A stretch of DNA of 64,000 nt from Haloferula helveola. GTDB taxonomy: Bacteria > Verrucomicrobiota > Verrucomicrobiia > Verrucomicrobiales > Akkermansiaceae. The number at the start of each line of letters is the position of its first letter. The stretch's first letter is position 1. The notes under the pieces were generated by a model, which was not told the DNA's origin, searched no databases, and saw only the letters and a program-made list of their open reading frames with translations. The position numbers and the translations under genes are program-made. Shown here piece by piece: positions 1 through 8,698 of the stretch. The stretch is from assembly GCF_037076345.1 (NCBI RefSeq), contig NZ_AP024702.1:744001-808000 (forward strand). Reading direction: 5' to 3'.

Positions 1-1524
1 GTGCTTGGGCGCTTTCGGTGCTTTACGGCCCGCCGCCTTCGCATCATCGGCCGCCTTCCTCCACCGCTCCAGATCGGCCCCATAGCGGCGCATCGCCTCC
101 GGATCGTCGCGAAACTGCAGGCACTTCGCCCGGTAGGCCTTGAGCAGCGGCTCGAACTGTGGATGGGCCCTGAGACTCTCATCGCTGATCCAAGCCTCCG
201 CCGTGCTTCCCCCGAACGCGCAGGCAATCAGCCCCACGGGCACGTCGAGTGCGTCCTGCAGATCGCGACCGAAGAAATAAGCGACCGCCGAGAAGTCACC
301 GACCGCCTGCGGCGAGCAGACCTTCCATTCACCCGCGACATCAGCCTGCGGCGATTCGTGCAGCGCCCACTCGGCGGTGAACATCCGGATCCCCGGAGAA
401 TCCGCCGCAGCGACCTCCTTTTCCCAATTCGCGGTTCCGGACCAGGGTCGCTTCTCGGTGGGTGCCACCGTGAAGTCCATGTTCGACTGCCCTGAGCACA
501 GCCAGACCTCGCCCACCATCACGTCTTCAAAACTCCGTGTGGCGGACGAGGAGACCACCATCCGGTAGGGACCTCCGGCTTCTAGCGGAGGGAGTCGGAG
601 CCGCCACCGGCCTTTCGGACCGGCTCTCACCACCCGGGACTCACCGGCGAGCGTGACCTCCACTTCCGCGCCCGGCTCCGCCGTCCCCCAAACGGGGATA
701 TCAAGATCGCGCTGGAGGACCATGTGGTCGGAGAAAACGGACGGCATCCAGAGATCCACCGGCTTCAGGTGACTCGCCAGCGGGCACCCGTCCAGACCCC
801 GGATCGCCGCAGCCAGTTTTGCCGCGTTGAACGCGGCACCTTCCGGGCCGGTGTGGGTGTGGTCGGTCCCGCAGAAGAGATCCGAAGTGGCATCCGGCCC
901 GAGGTCCTCGTAGGAGTCCGCCAGCAGGGAATTGAAGTCGATGAAGGCCACATCCTCCTGCGAGGCTGCCTGTCGGGCCCATAGACCGTAGTCCGATCCG
1001 TTGCGCGTGATCCGGCCGTCTTTCCAGATATTCCGCGGAATGAGCGAGAGAATGACCGGCGTGGCGCCACGCTCCCTCGCCTCGCGGGCGTAGCGGCGGA
1101 GATACCAGCCGTACGAACGGACGACCTCCTCTTTCCCGGTCGCTTTGACGGTCCCGGTCTCCATTTCCTCGCCGTTGCCCTTGATCGACGCGCGCGGTCG
1201 GTCGCCGGCAAACATCTCGCCGCCGTCATTGTGACCGAACTGCATCAGCACGTAGTCCCCTTCCCGAAGATTCGCCATCACAGCGTCCCAGCGACCTTCG
1301 GTCCGGAAGGTGCGGCTCGAACGACCGCCGATCGCCCGGTTCACCACCTCGATCCCGGACTTGTCAAAATGCTCGCCCAGACAGTCCCCCCACCCCATCT
1401 GACCGGGCGTCGAGTTGCGCACGGTGGAGTCACCGATAATCCACAAGGTCGGGTTCTCGCCTTCCGCCGACGCAATCCCTGCCCATGCGAAGACCGCAAG
1501 AACGGATAGTAGCCGCTTCATCAT
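1..1524 (-). CDS. Secreted two-domain carbohydrate esterase (SGNH rhamnogalacturonan acetylesterase-like plus sialate O-acetylesterase-like), 3' part outside window
   Basis: The minus-strand frame is open for 508 codons from the ATG at 1524 to the window edge, so the C-terminus is missing. A signal peptide (MMKRLLSVLAVFAWAGIASA) precedes an SGNH hydrolase domain at about residues 25-265. Visible catalytic blocks are IIGDST (Ser), NRAIGGRSS (Gly), QFGHND (Asn) and GTDHTHTG (Asp/His), an arrangement typical of rhamnogalacturonan acetylesterases. From about residue 275 a second domain begins (PSVFSDHMVLQ, then EVWLCSGQSNM), the hallmark of sialate O-acetylesterase (SASA) proteins. Both domain types remove O-acetyl groups from polysaccharides, so a role in plant or algal polysaccharide breakdown outside the cytoplasm is inferred. 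There is no Shine-Dalgarno sequence upstream. Confidence 0.88.
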   Translation of the reverse strand, partial: MMKRLLSVLAVFAWAGIASAEGENPTLWIIGDSTVRNSTPGQMGWGDCLGEHFDKSGIEVVNRAIGGRSSRTFRTEGRWDAVMANLREGDYVLMQFGHNDGGEMFAGDRPRASIKGNGEEMETGTVKATGKEEVVRSYGWYLRRYAREARERGATPVILSLIPRNIWKDGRITRNGSDYGLWARQAASQEDVAFIDFNSLLADSYEDLGPDATSDLFCGTDHTHTGPEGAAFNAAKLAAAIRGLDGCPLASHLKPVDLWMPSVFSDHMVLQRDLDIPVWGTAEPGAEVEVTLAGESRVVRAGPKGRWRLRLPPLEAGGPYRMVVSSSATRSFEDVMVGEVWLCSGQSNMDFTVAPTEKRPWSGTANWEKEVAAADSPGIRMFTAEWALHESPQADVAGEWKVCSPQAVGDFSAVAYFFGRDLQDALDVPVGLIACAFGGSTAEAWISDESLRAHPQFEPLLKAYRAKCLQFRDDPEAMRRYGADLERWRKAADDAKAAGRKAPKAPKH

Positions 1525-1650
1525 GACGGGAGGATAGGTTCCGGGGCGCGCGTCAGCCCATTACCCAAGTGGGGGATAAACCGACGATTCCGGCAGGGTA
1601 GCCAAGGTCCCCGCGCCGAAACCAGCGGATTCCGCGTCCTCCGGATCCGC

Positions 1651-3117
1651 TCAGGCCAAGAGCGGCTTCACGACATGCCCGTGGACGTCCGTCAGCCGGA
1701 ACCGGCGGCCCTGATACTTGAAGTTCAGATGCCGGTGATCGATGCCCATCAGGTGGAGGATCGTTGCCTGCAGGTCGTGGATGTGGACGGCGTCGGGGTG
1801 GACATGGTGCTTGGTCGGATGGATCACGTTCCCCGCAGCATCCACGATGTTGTAGCCGTAGTCGTCGGTCTTGCCATGGGTGACACCCGGCTTCGCTCCT
1901 CCGCCCGCCATCCACATCGTGTAACAGCGCGGATGGTGGTCGCGACCGTACGTCGTCTTGGTCAGGGCCCCTTGCGAATAGGAAGTCCGTCCGAACTCGC
2001 CGCCCCAGATCACAAGGGTCTCATCGAGCATGCCGCGCTGCTTCAGATCTTTGATCAGGGCCGCGGAGGCCTGATCGGTCTCCGCACACTGCCCACGGAT
2101 CCCTCCAGGCAGGTTGCCATGCTGGTCCCAGCCTTGGTGATAGAGTTGGATGAACCTGACACCCCGCTCGGCAAGCCGTCGCGCCTGCAGGCAGTTGGCG
2201 GCGAAGGTCCCGGGCTTGCGACTGTCCTTGCCGTAGAGTTCGAAAGTCGAGTCCGGCTCATCGGACAGATCGGTCACCTCGGGCACGCTGGTCTGCATGC
2301 GGAAGGCCATCTCGTACTGGGCGATCCGCGACTCGATCTCCGGATCCAGTTCCTTGTCGAACTGGTGCCGGTTGAGCGTCGCGAGCTTGTCGAGCATGCC
2401 GCGCCGGCCGGCCGCCGAGACCCCTTCGGGATTGGTCAGATACAGCACCGGTTCTTTTCCCGAACGGAAACGCACGCCTTGAAAGCGGGAATCGAGGAAC
2501 CCGGAACCCCAGAGCCGAGAATACAGCGGCTGCCCCCCCTGCCCCGCCGATACGAGCACGATGAACGACGGCAGGTTGTTGTTCAGCGAGCCGAGACCGT
2601 AGGACAGCCACGCACCCATTGATGGTCGTCCGGACAACTGCGACCCGGTCTGCAGGAAGGTGATCGCCGGGTCATGATTGATCGCCTCGGTGTACATCGA
2701 CTTGATGAAGCAGATCTCGTCCGCGACCGACGCCGTGTGGGGAAGGAGTTCGCTGAGCTCCGCACCGCTCTGGCCATGACGCGCGAACTTGAACTGCGAC
2801 CCGGCCAGCGGGATCGATGACTGGTTGGCGGACATTCCCGTCAGCCGCTGACCGGCACGCACGTGCTCCGGGAGCTGTTGCCCGTTCATTTCGCGCAGCA
2901 GCGGCTTGTCATCGAACAGGTCGAGATGCGACGGCCCTCCCGATTGGCACAGGAAAATGACCCGCTTCGCCTTCGCCGGGAAATCCGGCGCGAGCAGGTC
3001 GCCCCTGCCGGGAAGCATCGAGGCCAGCGCCGCTCCGCCGATTCCCGCCGCACTCTTCTTGAAGAAGTGGCGGCGGGTCATGCCGAGAAAGTCGTCGATA
3101 TCCGGGGAAGCATTCAT
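1651..3117 (-). CDS. DUF1501 family protein with Tat signal
   Basis: A 488-residue protein of the DUF1501 family, common in Planctomycetes and Verrucomicrobia and related to sulfatase/alkaline-phosphatase folds. A twin-arginine signal lies at about residues 14-35 (TRRHFFKKSAAG, then a hydrophobic alanine/glycine stretch), so the folded protein is probably exported. Family-typical blocks include CQSGGPSHLDLFD near the N-terminus and VIWGGEFGRT towards the C-terminus. The ATG at 3117 overlaps the TGA of the upstream DUF1553 gene as ATGA, indicating translational coupling; a longer TTG start at 3126 is possible but less likely. DUF1501 and DUF1553 genes are usual partners. The substrate is unknown. 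Confidence 0.93.
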   Translation of the reverse strand: MNASPDIDDFLGMTRRHFFKKSAAGIGGAALASMLPGRGDLLAPDFPAKAKRVIFLCQSGGPSHLDLFDDKPLLREMNGQQLPEHVRAGQRLTGMSANQSSIPLAGSQFKFARHGQSGAELSELLPHTASVADEICFIKSMYTEAINHDPAITFLQTGSQLSGRPSMGAWLSYGLGSLNNNLPSFIVLVSAGQGGQPLYSRLWGSGFLDSRFQGVRFRSGKEPVLYLTNPEGVSAAGRRGMLDKLATLNRHQFDKELDPEIESRIAQYEMAFRMQTSVPEVTDLSDEPDSTFELYGKDSRKPGTFAANCLQARRLAERGVRFIQLYHQGWDQHGNLPGGIRGQCAETDQASAALIKDLKQRGMLDETLVIWGGEFGRTSYSQGALTKTTYGRDHHPRCYTMWMAGGGAKPGVTHGKTDDYGYNIVDAAGNVIHPTKHHVHPDAVHIHDLQATILHLMGIDHRHLNFKYQGRRFRLTDVHGHVVKPLLA

Positions 3118-6100
3118 CGTTTCCAAATGGTGGCATCGAGATTGAGAACGGCCTGGGCGACGACCGTGGCGGCTGCGAGTGTGGCCGGATCGGCGTCGGA
3201 CGCGGCTGGCGATTCGCCGCTCTTCAGGAGCTTCTTCGCACCCTCGGGGTCGGCTTTGAAGATCTCCAACTGCTCGTCGTAGAGTTCCTGGAGCAGGGCC
3301 TTCTCTTGGTCGTCCGGGGGTCGACCCGCCCAGCGCAGCATCAAGGTATCGATCTCGACGGTTCCGTCAGCCAATGCCTCCTCCGCCAGCTTGCGGCTCG
3401 CCTCGACGAACTGGACGTCGTTGAGCAGTACCAAGGCCTGAAGCGGAGTGTTGGTCTGGGCCCGGTCGACGGTGCACACCTCGCGGCTCGTCGCATCGAA
3501 GGCCATCATGTTCGGCAGCGGCGCGGTACGCTTCCAGACCGAGTAGAGACTCCGCCGATGCAGGGCCTTGCCGGTGCTCTGGCGGAACGGAGGGCTCATG
3601 CCGTTGGACTCGCGCCAAAGGTCGCCTCCAGGCTGGTAGGGAGAGACGGGCGGCCCACCGCGGGTGTCTTCCAGGAGACCCGACCCTGCCAGCGCCATGT
3701 CCCGGATCATCTCCGCCGAAAGCCGCCGCGAAGGCCCTCTCGCGAGATAGACATTTTCGGGGTCCTTCTCGAGTCCATCCGCGCTGGCTCGACTCGATTG
3801 CCCGTAGGTCGAGGAGAGCACGATCTGCTGACACAGGCGCTTCACGTCCCAGCCGTTGCTGACGAAGTCGCGCGCCAGCCAGTCGAGCAACTCGGGATGC
3901 GACGGCAGGTCGCTCTGGACGCCGAAGTTCTCAATACTTTTGACGATTCCGCGCCCGAAGAACTCCTTCCACATCCGGTTCACGAAGACCCGTGCGGTGA
4001 GCGGATGGTTCGGGTCGGTCGTCCACCTCGCGAGCCCGAGCCGGTCGCGCGGAAGTTCGTCGTCCATCGGCGGCAGGAAATCCGGAACGATCCGCGGCAC
4101 CGGGTCTCCCGTCGGCGCGTCGTATTCCCCGCGATCCAGAATGAAGGTCGGCTTCGGCGGACGGATCTCTTCCATCACCGCCACCTCCACGACCCCCTCC
4201 TCGGCATCCACCACGGCCTTCCGTGCCTCGCGCAAGGCGCCAAGGTGGGACCGGAATTCGGCATCCACCGCCGTGAGGTAGTAGTCCCGCAGCTCATCCG
4301 CTCTCCCCGCGGCGAGCGCTGAGGCGAGACTGCTGCCGTTGTGGAGATCCGCCACCTCAACCGGACTCAATGCGCGCGAAAACACTTGGAAGTCGTCCAC
4401 CCTGCCACCGGCAAAACCCAGATCCCGGAAGCGGGAGCCGATCGTGTAGTCGCCGCGACCGTAGGTCCCGATCCCGACCTTCTTCTTCATCGGACCGTCC
4501 GCCAGCAACTCCGTCTCGACCTCGCTGCCGTCGATGTAGATCCGGATCCCGTCCGCGCTACTGGATCCATCGTAGGTCCAAGTCACTTGGGTCCATTGCT
4601 TCGCCGGGATCGCGGTTTTCGTCCGGATACCAACCGCGTTACCCGGCCACACCCGGAACCAGCGTGCCGACAGGTGGCCGTTCTCCAGCATCAGGTCGTA
4701 GCCGTTGTAACCGACATCCGTACCGTAAGTTCTCTGCAAAACCACAACCGGCGACTCATTGCGCTCGCCGTCGTAGATCCACATCGAATGGGTCACTGCA
4801 TCCCAGCGGTCGACCTTGTGAAACCCGGGAATCACGATGCCGACGTCGCCATTGAGCGCGACCGCCCCGCCCTTCGCTCCCTCGGCACCGGGGAGACCGT
4901 TGCGCTTGGCGTGCTGTTTGGCTCCGGGCGCGACATTCGGCAGCTCGTTGTCGTTTCCGACATCGAAGGGAAAGTGACCGACGAGATCAGGCAGGACCGG
5001 TTCCTTCGCGGGCAACACCAGCCAGTCCGCGAACGCCTGCTCGCGGGACTTGGCAATGGACTCGGTGGCCTGCTCCAGTTCCGCGAGCCTGGTCCGGGCC
5101 GCAGTCAGCGCCGTCTCCTGCGCCTCCGTGGGAAGCAGCAGCGACGGCGACGGCGTTACCGCGGCGTGCGAGTAGAGCCCGTTCTCGGCGATGGAATTGA
5201 AGAAGCCGAGCATGCCATAGTAGTCCCGCATCGTGATCGGGTCATATTTGTGATCGTGGCAACGTGAGCACTCCATCGTGAGCCCGTAGATCGCGGTGCC
5301 CGCCGTGTGCAGGCGGTCGGCCGCATACTCGACGAGGAACTCCTCGGCGATCGACCCTCCCTCGTTCGTCATCCGGTGGAGACGGTTGAAACCGGACGCC
5401 AGCCGCTGGTCCCGTGTCGCGTCGGGAAGCAGGTCGCCCGCGAGATTCCAGGTCAGGAACTCGTCATACGGCAGGTTGTCGTTGAAGGCCCGGACCACCC
5501 AATCGCGGTAGGGCCACGACACGCTCAGGTTGTCCGATTGGTAGCCATAGGAGTCGGCATAGCGGGCCGCATCCAGCCACGGCGTGGCCATCCGTTCGCC
5601 ATATGTAGGCGACGACAGCAGGCGCTCGACTACTGCCTCGCGCGAGGCGGAATCCATCCCGGAATCCTCGAAGGCCTCAATCTCCTCAACCGTCGGCGGG
5701 AGTCCGGTCAAATCGAAGGTCACCCGCCGGAGCCAGATCAAACCGTCCGCCGGTGGCGAAGGTTCAAGACCGTGAGGTGCCATCCCGGCAGCGACGAACC
5801 GGTCGAGTTCGCTGCTCGCCCAGCCATCGCCCGCTTCCGGCACTTCCACCTCCGCCGGCAACGGCACGAAGGCCCAATGCGGTTCGTATTCCGCACCCTG
5901 CTCGATCCACGCCCTGAGGATCTGTTTCTCGTCGGAAGTCAGCTCGAGTTTCGATTCCGGCGGCGGCATCACCTCTTCCGGGTCGTCGCTGTTCACACGG
6001 TGCCAGAGCTGGCTCCCGTCCGGATCTCCCGGGATGATGGCGAAGCCTTCCGATTCCGTCAGAGCCGCGTAGGCGTCCTCGGCCCGGTCAAGGCGCAGTC

Positions 6101-6305
6101 CGCCTTTGTTGTTCGCCACATCCGGCCCGTGGCAAAAGAAGCACTTGTCCGAGAGAATCGGTCGGACATCGAAATTGAAGCTGACGTCGAGGGCGTGCGC
6201 TACGACTGACTCTCCATCGGACGCCTCTGCCTCGAGCGAGGACTTCTCGCAGGAAACCATGGCCACCAACGGGAAGAGGCCGGATAAGATCGAAACAACA
6301 CGCAT
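3114..6305 (-). CDS. Planctomycete-type cytochrome C / DUF1549 / LamG / DUF1553 (PSD1) protein
   Basis: A 1063-residue exported protein. The N-terminus has a hydrophobic signal ending in MVSC at residue 19, possibly a lipobox. A PSCyt1 cytochrome domain follows with the haem motif C55-FF-C58-H59. Next comes a DUF1549 (PSCyt2) region at about residues 165-370 that contains the family motif CSRCHDHKYDPIT, then a LamG/concanavalin-like domain at about 440-650 (WTQVTWTYDGSS), and the C-terminal DUF1553 (PSD1) domain at about 760-1040 (NHPLTARVFVNRMW; NTPLQALVLLND). Such proteins are abundant in Planctomycetes and Verrucomicrobia; proposed roles involve extracytoplasmic redox or polysaccharide turnover, but none is proven. 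It is the first gene of a two-gene unit with the DUF1501 gene. Confidence 0.93.
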   Translation of the reverse strand: MRVVSILSGLFPLVAMVSCEKSSLEAEASDGESVVAHALDVSFNFDVRPILSDKCFFCHGPDVANNKGGLRLDRAEDAYAALTESEGFAIIPGDPDGSQLWHRVNSDDPEEVMPPPESKLELTSDEKQILRAWIEQGAEYEPHWAFVPLPAEVEVPEAGDGWASSELDRFVAAGMAPHGLEPSPPADGLIWLRRVTFDLTGLPPTVEEIEAFEDSGMDSASREAVVERLLSSPTYGERMATPWLDAARYADSYGYQSDNLSVSWPYRDWVVRAFNDNLPYDEFLTWNLAGDLLPDATRDQRLASGFNRLHRMTNEGGSIAEEFLVEYAADRLHTAGTAIYGLTMECSRCHDHKYDPITMRDYYGMLGFFNSIAENGLYSHAAVTPSPSLLLPTEAQETALTAARTRLAELEQATESIAKSREQAFADWLVLPAKEPVLPDLVGHFPFDVGNDNELPNVAPGAKQHAKRNGLPGAEGAKGGAVALNGDVGIVIPGFHKVDRWDAVTHSMWIYDGERNESPVVVLQRTYGTDVGYNGYDLMLENGHLSARWFRVWPGNAVGIRTKTAIPAKQWTQVTWTYDGSSSADGIRIYIDGSEVETELLADGPMKKKVGIGTYGRGDYTIGSRFRDLGFAGGRVDDFQVFSRALSPVEVADLHNGSSLASALAAGRADELRDYYLTAVDAEFRSHLGALREARKAVVDAEEGVVEVAVMEEIRPPKPTFILDRGEYDAPTGDPVPRIVPDFLPPMDDELPRDRLGLARWTTDPNHPLTARVFVNRMWKEFFGRGIVKSIENFGVQSDLPSHPELLDWLARDFVSNGWDVKRLCQQIVLSSTYGQSSRASADGLEKDPENVYLARGPSRRLSAEMIRDMALAGSGLLEDTRGGPPVSPYQPGGDLWRESNGMSPPFRQSTGKALHRRSLYSVWKRTAPLPNMMAFDATSREVCTVDRAQTNTPLQALVLLNDVQFVEASRKLAEEALADGTVEIDTLMLRWAGRPPDDQEKALLQELYDEQLEIFKADPEGAKKLLKSGESPAASDADPATLAAATVVAQAVLNLDATIWKR

Positions 6306-6401
6306 GCAGTCCTACGACTACGGGTATCGGATTTGACCGCTATCAGCCGGAAACACCACCTTTCCCAGCCCAAGCTGTCGTCGAACGACACAAAAGCGAG
6401 C

Positions 6402-6476
<75 letters not shown>

Positions 6477-6514
6477 ATTTGTCCGGCCGACCCTATGCGG
6501 GGCGGGGCGCGGGA

Positions 6515-6541
6515 ATTATAGTCTGAACGGTGGACTGACAA
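6515..6541 (-). promoter_or_regulatory. Sigma-70-type promoter of the CAU tRNA gene
   Basis: On the minus strand TTGTCA (6541-6536) is followed after 15 nt by a perfect TATAAT (6520-6515). The -10 lies about 38 nt upstream of the mature tRNA 5' end, giving a short leader. The sequence between -10 and tRNA is very GC rich, as in discriminators of stable-RNA promoters. Confidence 0.7.
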
Positions 6542-6595
6542 CCGAAAAATCCCCCGGAGCAAGGAAACGCGGGGATTGGCGGCATCCTCAACGGC

Positions 6596-7246
6596 TCAGG
6601 CCTTGGTCACCCAACCCCGATAGAGATAGCCGTGGGTTTTCGATTCACCCTCAAGATAACCCTCCGCCAGGTCGGCCACATCAAAGCCAGCCTCCTGCAA
6701 CTCTTCTTTCACCGGCACATCGAGGACACAGCCCGCCGCGAATCGGCGCTGGATCGGATTCAGCCGCCGCTGCCAGCGTGCGACCCGGACATCGGGGCTC
6801 AGCCCGTGCTCCAGCAGCAGCAGTCGGCCGCCCGGTCGCATTACCCTTCGCATCTCCCGCAGCGCCGCGGCTCGATCGGGAATGCTGCATAGGGAGAGCG
6901 TGGAAACGACGGTCTCGAACCGGCCGTCCACGAACGGCATCGCTTCCGCACCTGACGCAACCACTTCCAGCCGTAAAGACGCTCGTCGCGATGCGCCCTC
7001 GAGCTTCTTCCGCATGCCGGCGTTGGGTTCCAGACCGACGACCCGGTCGACCCCTTCCGGATAGTATCCGAGATTCCGCCCCGTCCCGATACCGACCTCC
7101 AGCACCTCACCGCAGGCGGTCGACAGGTGCTCGGCCCTCAAACGGTCAAAGCCACCGAGCCCCATGAGCACGTTGTAGAGGCGGGGGAAAATCTGGCTGC
7201 GGTAGAGTCCCATACGCCTGCGGACAACATTGCATCCCTTTGGCAT
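6596..7246 (-). CDS. Class I SAM-dependent methyltransferase (Methyltransf_11 / UbiE-like)
   Basis: A 216-residue methyltransferase. Motif I is EVGIGTGRNLGYYP at about residues 48-61, followed by VVGLEPNAGM, the SAM-ribose contact region, and by the post-motif LREMRRVMRPGGRLLLLEHG typical of the Methyltransf_11 family. The C-terminal part resembles small phospholipid or quinone-type methyltransferases, but the substrate cannot be assigned. I place the start at the ATG at 7246 because GGAAGGG lies 8-13 nt upstream; the longer reading to 7561 has no such support and overlaps the divergent gene. It shares an 81-bp divergent promoter region with the beta-CASP nuclease. Confidence 0.85.
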   Translation of the reverse strand: MPKGCNVVRRRMGLYRSQIFPRLYNVLMGLGGFDRLRAEHLSTACGEVLEVGIGTGRNLGYYPEGVDRVVGLEPNAGMRKKLEGASRRASLRLEVVASGAEAMPFVDGRFETVVSTLSLCSIPDRAAALREMRRVMRPGGRLLLLEHGLSPDVRVARWQRRLNPIQRRFAAGCVLDVPVKEELQEAGFDVADLAEGYLEGESKTHGYLYRGWVTKA

Positions 7247-7327
7247 TCTCAAAACCCTTCCATCACGGCCACCGGCGGCCAGATTCCGGGTTCGACATTT
7301 CGCAGGCCGTCTCCATGGTGCGCCGCA

Positions 7328-8698
7328 ATGCTCTTCCGCAGCCTTTGTCCCGCCGCCGAGATCGGCGCGAACTCCTACCTGCTTGAGACCGACTCGGCAC
7401 GGATCGTCCTCGACGCCGGCATGCACCCGAAGCGCGAGGGCATGGATGCGGTTCCGCGATTCGACCGACTCGAGGAGGGAACGATCGATGCGGCGGTGAT
7501 CACCCACGCCCACCTCGATCACATCGGCTCGCTGCCTGTCTTGCTGCGGAATCAGGCGCAAGCCCGAGTATTCTTCTCACCCGCCGGCGCCGAACTCGGC
7601 TTCGCGATGCTTCACAACTCAGTCAACGTGATGCAGTCGAAGCGCACCGAGTTGGGTATCACCGAATACCCCCTGTTCTCCCACCGGGAGCTCGACGAAA
7701 TCGAAGCCTCTCTCGAGACACGGGCGATCGAGAGACCGTTCGATCTCGATCCGGACGGGACGATCCGCGCGACCTTTCACGACGCCGGCCATGTCCTCGG
7801 CTCGGTCGGGGTCACGCTCAAGAGCGGCGACCACACGCTGCTGTACACGGGCGATGTCAATTTCGAGCACTCGACGCTGATCAAGGCCGCCCATTTTCCC
7901 GAGGACCCGGTCGACACCTTGGTCATCGAGACCACCCGGGGAGCGAGCCCGCGGGACGTCGACTACACCCGCGAGGCCGAGGAACTGCGTTTCGCGGAAA
8001 CGATCGCCGCCACCCTCAAGCGTGGCGGCACGGTGCTCGTGCCCGTCTTCGCGATGGGCAAGACCCAGGAGGTGCTGACCATGATCCACCGCTTCAAGCG
8101 CCGCGGACTGATCCCGAAGAAAGCCCCGGTGGTGATCGGAGGGCTCTCGACCAAGATGACGGTGATCTACGACCGCTTCGCCAAAGGCCAGACTCGCCGT
8201 AGCGATGATGACTTCCGGATCCTCACTGACATGGATCTGAAGGCCGGCAGCCGCCGCCGCAACCGAGCCCCCATCGTACCCGAGGCCGGGACTATCTACT
8301 GCCTTTCCAGTGGAATGATGACCGAGAAGACGGTCTCGAACGCCTTCGCCCGGGCCGGGTTCCTCGAGAACAAGAAGAACTCGCTGCTGTTCGTCGGCTA
8401 TGCCGACCCTGATTCACCGGCCGGCCACATCCGGGCCGCGGCCCACGGTGACAAGATCGTGCTGGACCCGTCACATCCGCCGGTGCCGTTCCGGGCCCGG
8501 ATGGACATCTTCGACTTCAGCGGTCACGCGACGCGTGACGACCTGCTGAACTACATCCTCAAGGTCCGCCCCAGGCAGACGTTCCTCGTCCACGGCGACC
8601 CGGAGGCGAGCCGGTGGTTCGAGCAGCAGCTCGCCGAGCGACTGCCCTCGACGCGGGCGATCATTCCGGAACCCGGCGTTGACTACGATCTAGCCTGA
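7328..8698 (+). CDS. Metallo-beta-lactamase / beta-CASP ribonuclease family protein
   Basis: A 456-residue protein of the beta-CASP branch of the metallo-beta-lactamase fold, which includes KH-less CPSF/RNase J-like RNA nucleases. Zinc-ligand motif 2 is HAHLDHIG at about residue 60, motif 3 is in DAGHVLGS, and motif 4 is in YTGDVNFE. The beta-CASP region contains PVFAMGKTQE and the C-terminal FSGHATRDDLL and FLVHGDPE, which are motifs B and C. The start was set at ATG 7328, where homology-like sequence begins (MLFRSLCPAAEIGANSYLLE); the frame stays open upstream without plausible coding. The end overlaps the end of the PKS gene by 16 bp, tail to tail. Confidence 0.9.
   Translation: MLFRSLCPAAEIGANSYLLETDSARIVLDAGMHPKREGMDAVPRFDRLEEGTIDAAVITHAHLDHIGSLPVLLRNQAQARVFFSPAGAELGFAMLHNSVNVMQSKRTELGITEYPLFSHRELDEIEASLETRAIERPFDLDPDGTIRATFHDAGHVLGSVGVTLKSGDHTLLYTGDVNFEHSTLIKAAHFPEDPVDTLVIETTRGASPRDVDYTREAEELRFAETIAATLKRGGTVLVPVFAMGKTQEVLTMIHRFKRRGLIPKKAPVVIGGLSTKMTVIYDRFAKGQTRRSDDDFRILTDMDLKAGSRRRNRAPIVPEAGTIYCLSSGMMTEKTVSNAFARAGFLENKKNSLLFVGYADPDSPAGHIRAAAHGDKIVLDPSHPPVPFRARMDIFDFSGHATRDDLLNYILKVRPRQTFLVHGDPEASRWFEQQLAERLPSTRAIIPEPGVDYDLA

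Noticed and set aside
1..495. Plus-strand frame of 164 codons at the left edge
   Set aside because: It is the reverse of the esterase gene whose minus-strand frame carries intact SGNH and SASA motifs.
6596..7561. Longer methyltransferase start at 7561
   Set aside because: Would overlap the divergent beta-CASP gene and adds residues with no methyltransferase character; a ribosome site supports 7246.
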